Positions 33,198 to 37,451 of a DNA stretch of 37,451 bases are shown here, in pieces. The notes under the pieces were generated by a model, which was not told where the DNA came from, did no database searches, and saw nothing but the letters and a program-made list of their open reading frames with translations. The position numbers and the translations under genes are program-made. Position 1 is the stretch's first letter, and each line of letters opens with the position of its first letter. Origin of the DNA: an uncultured Pelagibacteraceae bacterium (lineage in GTDB: Bacteria > Pseudomonadota > Alphaproteobacteria > Pelagibacterales > Pelagibacteraceae); assembly GCA_902634935.1 (NCBI GenBank), contig CACPMF010000010.1, positions 1 through 37,451 on the forward strand. The letters run 5' to 3'.

Positions 33198-34132
33198 TAA
33201 ATTTTATTTATAAAATTCATCGCACAAAAAATAGATGAAGGATCTGATTTATTTTTAAGATACATATTGGAATTTGGTCCATGATCAGGCGAAACTCTAA
33301 TAAATGGTAATCCAATTGTAATATTGATAGCATCAAAGTTAAATAATGTTTTTAAAGGTGTTAAAACTTGATCGTGATACATTCCAACGACCACATCATA
33401 TTCATCTATATTTTTTTTTATAAAAAAAGAGTCTGCAGAAAATGGTCCTTTTACAGAAATCATTTCCTTCTTTAGTTTTGTTATTGCCGGGATAATTATT
33501 TTTTTTTCTTCGCTAACTTTGCTCACTGTTTCACAGTGAGGATTAAGACCCAGAACTGCAATTCTAGGTTTAAATTTAAAAATCTTTTTATAAAAATTAT
33601 TTATTGATCTAATATTTTTAATAATTTTTGATTTTGTTATATTTTTTGAAACATATTTAATTGGCAAATGTGTAGTAATTGGAGAAACAGAAATATTCTT
33701 ATTATAAATTAGCATAACAGGGTTTTTTGAATTTGTTTTTTTTGCAAGATATTCTGTAACTCCCAAGTATTTATTATCTAAAAATTTTTTTTTATCGATC
33801 GGTCCATTTACAAGTACTATATTTGAATCCTTTTTTAAAATAGAGATAGAATTTTTAAAACAATCAGAGATGTACTTTTTATAATTTTTTTTTTTTATCT
33901 CAATATTAAAAATATTTAATTTATCCTTAATTGCACTTTCAAAGTTAGAAATTTGCTTAATTTCTTTTTTGTAATTATAAATTTTAGCTTCTCTCTGAAT
34001 TATCTTTTTATTTCCTACTAATATTAACTTTTTATTTTTTTTGTACTTTTTTGAATTAAAGTACTTAAATAATATTTCTAAAAAAACACTTTTAGGTTCC
34101 GCAGTAACAATTAAAACTTTATTTATACTCAT
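33197..34132 (-). CDS. pdxA: 4-hydroxythreonine-4-phosphate dehydrogenase-like protein, divergent PdxA
   Basis: 311 residues, a little short of the usual 330. PdxA oxidises 4-phosphohydroxy-threonine in vitamin B6 synthesis. The three metal-binding histidines are kept: T-T-H-L-P, Y-H-D-Q and D-H-G, and so are G-L-N-P-H and I-T-I-G-L-P-F-I-R. But the N-terminal G-E-P-A-G-I-G-P block is replaced by A-E-P-K-S-V-F, and the G-H-T-E motif reads G-V-T-E, so the phosphate-contacting His136 of the Escherichia coli enzyme is valine. Very lysine-rich. The enzyme may still work, act on a related substrate, or be decaying. Overlaps surA by 14 bases and rsmA by one. Confidence 0.82.
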   Translation of the reverse strand: MSINKVLIVTAEPKSVFLEILFKYFNSKKYKKNKKLILVGNKKIIQREAKIYNYKKEIKQISNFESAIKDKLNIFNIEIKKKNYKKYISDCFKNSISILKKDSNIVLVNGPIDKKKFLDNKYLGVTEYLAKKTNSKNPVMLIYNKNISVSPITTHLPIKYVSKNITKSKIIKNIRSINNFYKKIFKFKPRIAVLGLNPHCETVSKVSEEKKIIIPAITKLKKEMISVKGPFSADSFFIKKNIDEYDVVVGMYHDQVLTPLKTLFNFDAINITIGLPFIRVSPDHGPNSNMYLKNKSDPSSIFCAMNFINKI

Positions 34133-35042
34133 CTATAATAGCATTTTGTTTAAGCTTATTATAATAGTTTAAGGAGTAACTATTTAGTTGTCTGTTTTGC
34201 TCAAAAATAATTTGTTTTTTTGTTGCTTCATCTAAATCAAATTGATCTTTAAGCTCCCTTTTTGAGTTAATTTTTAAAATTAAATTTCCACTCGGAATTT
34301 TAATAGGTTTTGTATATTCACCAATTTTTAAAGAATTAATTTTTTCCTGCATCTCTGGTGATAAATTACTCAAATTAACCCAACCAATTTCACCTCCTTT
34401 TGAGGATGTATCTGAAATACTAAACTTGATAGCAGCATTTTTAAAACCATATTTTTCAATGAATTGATTTAATTCATTAAAACTTAGCTCATAATTAAAC
34501 AGTATTTCTGAAACGTTAACTTCATAAAGTTTCTCTTGTAGACTTCTATATATTTTAATTTTTTTCTTAATTGCACTTTCATCAATTTTTATTTTTTCTT
34601 TAAATTTTTCATATATAAGAGTATTCCAGAGTTGTTCTGTTACAAGTTTATTTTTAACTAACTCCAAACTTATTCCCTTATTTTGTAAAAAATTTATATA
34701 GTTTGATTTATTCTCATAACCTAAACTCTCGTAGTGTTGTTTAATAAGTTTCTCCTCAAGATTAGAAATCTTATCAATATTTATAAACTTTTTAATTTCT
34801 TTCTTCTTTAATATTTCTCTAGTCAACGAATTTTTTGACAATTCAAGTAAATCTTTTTTACTTAAATCTTTTAAGTTGCTACTTGTTATTAGTAAATATT
34901 TTATTTGGTTTTCTAAATCAACATTTGTAATAATTTCATTATTAATTTTACTTATTATTATAACTTCTTTAGAATATAATTTTATAGAATTTAAAGTTAA
35001 AACTAAAATCAAAAAAAAATAATATACTTTTTTCGATAACAT
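34119..35042 (-). CDS. surA: SurA-like periplasmic chaperone/peptidyl-prolyl isomerase
   Basis: 307 residues, much shorter than the 428 of Escherichia coli SurA. N-terminal hydrophobic signal (F-F-L-I-L-V-L-T-L) ends near residue 25. The SurA core follows: I-N-N-E-I-I-T-N-V-D-L-E, a helical chaperone part, and one parvulin domain with F-S-I-S-D-T-S-S-K-G-G-E-I-G-W-V (about residues 208-222) and Y-T-K-P-I-K. The second parvulin domain appears to be absent. Helps outer-membrane proteins fold; the partner LptD is encoded directly upstream. Confidence 0.87.
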   Translation of the reverse strand: MLSKKVYYFFLILVLTLNSIKLYSKEVIIISKINNEIITNVDLENQIKYLLITSSNLKDLSKKDLLELSKNSLTREILKKKEIKKFINIDKISNLEEKLIKQHYESLGYENKSNYINFLQNKGISLELVKNKLVTEQLWNTLIYEKFKEKIKIDESAIKKKIKIYRSLQEKLYEVNVSEILFNYELSFNELNQFIEKYGFKNAAIKFSISDTSSKGGEIGWVNLSNLSPEMQEKINSLKIGEYTKPIKIPSGNLILKINSKRELKDQFDLDEATKKQIIFEQNRQLNSYSLNYYNKLKQNAIIDEYK

Positions 35043-37420
35043 TATTTAAAGTCTGTCGCTTGAGGTCTTAATTCTGCGAATGGAATAAACCTTATGTAGA
35101 ACAATAAACTTTTATCTGGTAATATATTTCCATCCTCATAAAATTTCTTAGTATATTTTACTGATGTAGTTAAGCAATCAGTTTGATATTGATATGTAAG
35201 ATTATAATATTCGGTAAAGTCTGTTTTTAAATTTTTTATAGCATCGAAACTTATTTTATTTTCTTTGTTAAAATTGTAACTTGAAGTATTGCTTATAGAC
35301 TCTGCATTACCTATTTCGTTATCCTTGGATAAGTAGTTAAAAACAGTTTGAAAGTTACTAAAATTTAAATTTGTTGAAATAGACTGATAATTTGAATTTT
35401 TAAGATCTCTGTCATATGAAAAATCATAATTAATATCTAAAATCTGCATAGGTGTAAAATTAATTTTACCAACAATATCTGATCTTTTTTGGTTGAGTTT
35501 ACTCTTTGTTGGTAAATTATTTTTATTTTTATCACTTATTGAATTCGCTATTCTGAAATTCAAAATATTATTATTTAGTTTATCATCAATATCATATTCA
35601 ATACCAAGTGAAATAGATCCACCTTCTTCTATATTTCTTTTCGAGCTAATTCGATTTAAAGAATATATATTATCATAAGTTAATCTTAAATCCTTGTTTG
35701 CTATATCTTTCGAATTATTTGGACTGTATCTAGTTACAACAATTGGCTTCAAGTAAGTGTTAAATTTATCTGTTTTCTTCATTAAAGGTAATTCAGATCT
35801 CAATAAAATTGTTTGATATAAATCATTAGTATCAACATCATCGATTGGTGTGCTAGTAAAAGAATTATCTTGTTTAATTAAAATTTGATAATTACTTTTG
35901 ACTCCAGTTGTTGAAATAAAACTATCTGAATTGAAGAGAAAATCGTTGGTAATTACAGCTTGATAATTATTGGTATTATAATTTTGTTGATAACCAGAAC
36001 TATTAAAATAAAAGTTACCATTGTAATTTTGATCAATATTAATTTTCTTGTTAAAATCAAAGTTTGGAAATACATAGCGAAAACGGTCACTATCTCTGAT
36101 CGATAAATCCTCATAAATAAAAAAATTATTTTTAAAAGATGTATTTTCATCTATTTTTTTATTAAAACTTAATTCTGATGTTAATAAGCTTTCATTATTT
36201 ATAATATTTGAAGAAGTCGACAAATTATGTAATTTCAAATATTCATCGTTAGATACACTTTGATAATTAAAATCGTAATCAGTCCCTTGTTTAGTTTTTC
36301 CATTTGATTTTAAAAAAAAATGAGAATTTGTGTTTTTTCCATCATTATTATAACTAAAATCAGATATTAAATTTGAGTTTTCAAAAGCCTGCCTGTATTC
36401 AGATTGCAAAATAAATTTATCATCTAAATACAACCTTGGTTTAAATGTTAAGTCTTTATCTATGTCAATAGCTTTATAGTATGGAATATTAATCCAACTT
36501 CCATAATTATTTGAACTACCATATGTGGCCGGCAAAAATCCAGACTTTCTTTTTACTGTCGGATCTGGATGGCTAAAGAAAGGAAACCAAAAAATTTCTT
36601 TATCAAAAATTTTTAGCCAGGAATTTTTATAGTTAAAAGTTTTTTTAATTTTATCATGAGTAAACTCTTCGGTTTCAAGCTCCCATCCTGGACATGATTT
36701 ATTTTCAGTATTACATGTAGTAAAAACCGTTTTATAAATTTTAGTTTCTTTACTGTTCGAAATAGCTGATCTACCTTTTAATATTGGATCATTTTCTGAA
36801 TTACCAAAAAAATTATCTACAAATTCAATTTTGATTTCTTGTCCAACTATTTCTTTATTAATTAAGTCAATTTTTGAGTTTTCAAAGAAATATATATTAT
36901 TTTTGTTATCTAAAATATTTACTTTTTTAGAAGATATAACCTCATTTATTAAGTTAAATTTAAAACTATCTTGAATATTATATACATTTCCCAAACTATC
37001 ATTAATTGTTGTTTCCTGACGCGAAAAGATATTTTGTGAAATTCTATCATAAATCATATTTTTCGATAAGATCTCATATTCATCTTCTATTTTTATTTTC
37101 GTTATTCCTTTAGTTGTTAAAGTATCAATCTTTTGACTATAGATAGCTTTTTCGGAATATATTTTTAAATTTTTTAATTCGTCGTAAAATATAACGTTTC
37201 CTGTTAAAGTAATTTCTTGTTTTTTTTTATCATAAACAGATTTATCTCCCTCCAAGAGTAATTTTTTTTCTCTAATACTTGCTTTGGTATTAATTGACTT
37301 AATAATATTATTATCATTTAAAATTTTTATATTATCTGAGTAAATTTCAATATCATCAGCGGATAAATTAAAATTCACAAAAATATAAAAAATCAAATAT
37401 ATAAAAAATTTATCTCTCAT
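35042..37420 (-). CDS. lptD: LPS-assembly outer-membrane protein LptD
   Basis: 792 residues. A short signal peptide (I-Y-L-I-F-Y-I-F-V-N-F-N-L-S-A) leads into an LptA-like periplasmic domain built of repeated beta strands (D-I-E-I-Y-S-D-N-I and similar), then the large beta-barrel with many alternating N/S/D-rich strands. The region with C236 and C243 (T-C-N-T-E-N-K-S-C-P-G-W) is the conserved LptD segment, and a single further cysteine, C749, lies near the C-terminus, so at most one of the disulfides linking the two domains can form in the usual way. Inserts lipopolysaccharide into the outer leaflet. A purine-rich AAGGATTA precedes the ATG. Confidence 0.92.
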   Translation of the reverse strand: MRDKFFIYLIFYIFVNFNLSADDIEIYSDNIKILNDNNIIKSINTKASIREKKLLLEGDKSVYDKKKQEITLTGNVIFYDELKNLKIYSEKAIYSQKIDTLTTKGITKIKIEDEYEILSKNMIYDRISQNIFSRQETTINDSLGNVYNIQDSFKFNLINEVISSKKVNILDNKNNIYFFENSKIDLINKEIVGQEIKIEFVDNFFGNSENDPILKGRSAISNSKETKIYKTVFTTCNTENKSCPGWELETEEFTHDKIKKTFNYKNSWLKIFDKEIFWFPFFSHPDPTVKRKSGFLPATYGSSNNYGSWINIPYYKAIDIDKDLTFKPRLYLDDKFILQSEYRQAFENSNLISDFSYNNDGKNTNSHFFLKSNGKTKQGTDYDFNYQSVSNDEYLKLHNLSTSSNIINNESLLTSELSFNKKIDENTSFKNNFFIYEDLSIRDSDRFRYVFPNFDFNKKINIDQNYNGNFYFNSSGYQQNYNTNNYQAVITNDFLFNSDSFISTTGVKSNYQILIKQDNSFTSTPIDDVDTNDLYQTILLRSELPLMKKTDKFNTYLKPIVVTRYSPNNSKDIANKDLRLTYDNIYSLNRISSKRNIEEGGSISLGIEYDIDDKLNNNILNFRIANSISDKNKNNLPTKSKLNQKRSDIVGKINFTPMQILDINYDFSYDRDLKNSNYQSISTNLNFSNFQTVFNYLSKDNEIGNAESISNTSSYNFNKENKISFDAIKNLKTDFTEYYNLTYQYQTDCLTTSVKYTKKFYEDGNILPDKSLLFYIRFIPFAELRPQATDFK

Positions 37421-37451
37421 TAATCCTTAACCCTCCAAGTATACAAATTAG
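37421..37451. other. Right-edge stretch upstream of lptD
   Basis: Only 31 bases remain. On the minus strand they contain GGAGGGTTAAGGA just before the lptD start, the ribosome-binding region. An upstream gene would lie outside the window. Confidence 0.6.

Noticed and set aside
1-37451. tRNA, rRNA, CRISPR repeats, insertion sequences or prophage
   Set aside because: No cloverleaf-like GC-rich segment, no regularly spaced repeats and no transposase, integrase or phage structural genes were seen on reading; the coding sequences cover nearly all of the window.

Overview
This 37.45 kb window is AT-rich (A/T homopolymers throughout, low-GC codon use) and extremely gene-dense. No gap between genes exceeds about 130 bases, and many neighbours share or abut stop and start codons. 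Together with the gene content (TRAP transporter with a Tat-type binding protein, plant/alphaproteobacterial-type GshA, the lptD-surA-pdxA-ksgA block, the rpsF-rpsR-rplI-dnaB and cvpA-purF blocks), this points to a streamlined marine alphaproteobacterium, most likely SAR11 (Pelagibacterales). That assignment is an inference from style and content; no marker gene was compared against a database. I see no rRNA, tRNA, insertion sequence, prophage or CRISPR array.

Layout. (1) 1-4598, plus strand: the 3' end of a moeA-like gene, then a tight four-gene run of an EamA-type permease, a creatinase, an L-arginine:glycine amidinotransferase-like enzyme and a threonine-aldolase-family enzyme. This looks like a small guanidino-compound (creatine/guanidinoacetate/arginine/glycine) module. 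(2) 4599-6742: a small unknown protein, a D-2-hydroxyacid dehydrogenase, a YdhR-like protein and YajQ. (3) 6828-9962: a TRAP transporter (Q, M, P) with a good promoter in front, a leader before the binding-protein gene and a clear GC-rich hairpin terminator behind it. (4) 9969-14137: a divergent oxidation cluster, SDR and aldehyde dehydrogenase leftward, iron-type alcohol dehydrogenase and a class I glutamine amidotransferase rightward. (5) 14142-15849: a minimal beta-carbonic-anhydrase-like protein, a PhyH-type dioxygenase and a MOSC protein; the last two start only 10 bases apart, back to back.

(6) 29740 down to 15857, minus strand: a nearly continuous run of 13 genes: rpsF, rpsR, rplI, dnaB, an RND/MMPL exporter, cvpA, purF, an HD-domain protein with a diiron-oxygenase-like ligand set, a YyaL/DUF255 thioredoxin-fold protein, gshA, gshB, a second EamA permease and an MFS permease. 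It joins translation, replication, purine synthesis and glutathione synthesis. (7) 29826-32417, plus strand: fabD, fabG, acpP and gmk, with no fabF between acpP and gmk. (8) 37420 down to 32406, minus strand: lptD, surA, pdxA and rsmA (ksgA), each touching or overlapping the next.

The most interesting parts are the creatinase/amidinotransferase/aldolase run, the HD-domain protein hidden in the purF-gsh run, the ALDH/Fe-ADH/amidotransferase divergon that resembles gamma-glutamylated amino-alcohol pathways, and a pdxA that keeps its metal ligands but has lost other family motifs.
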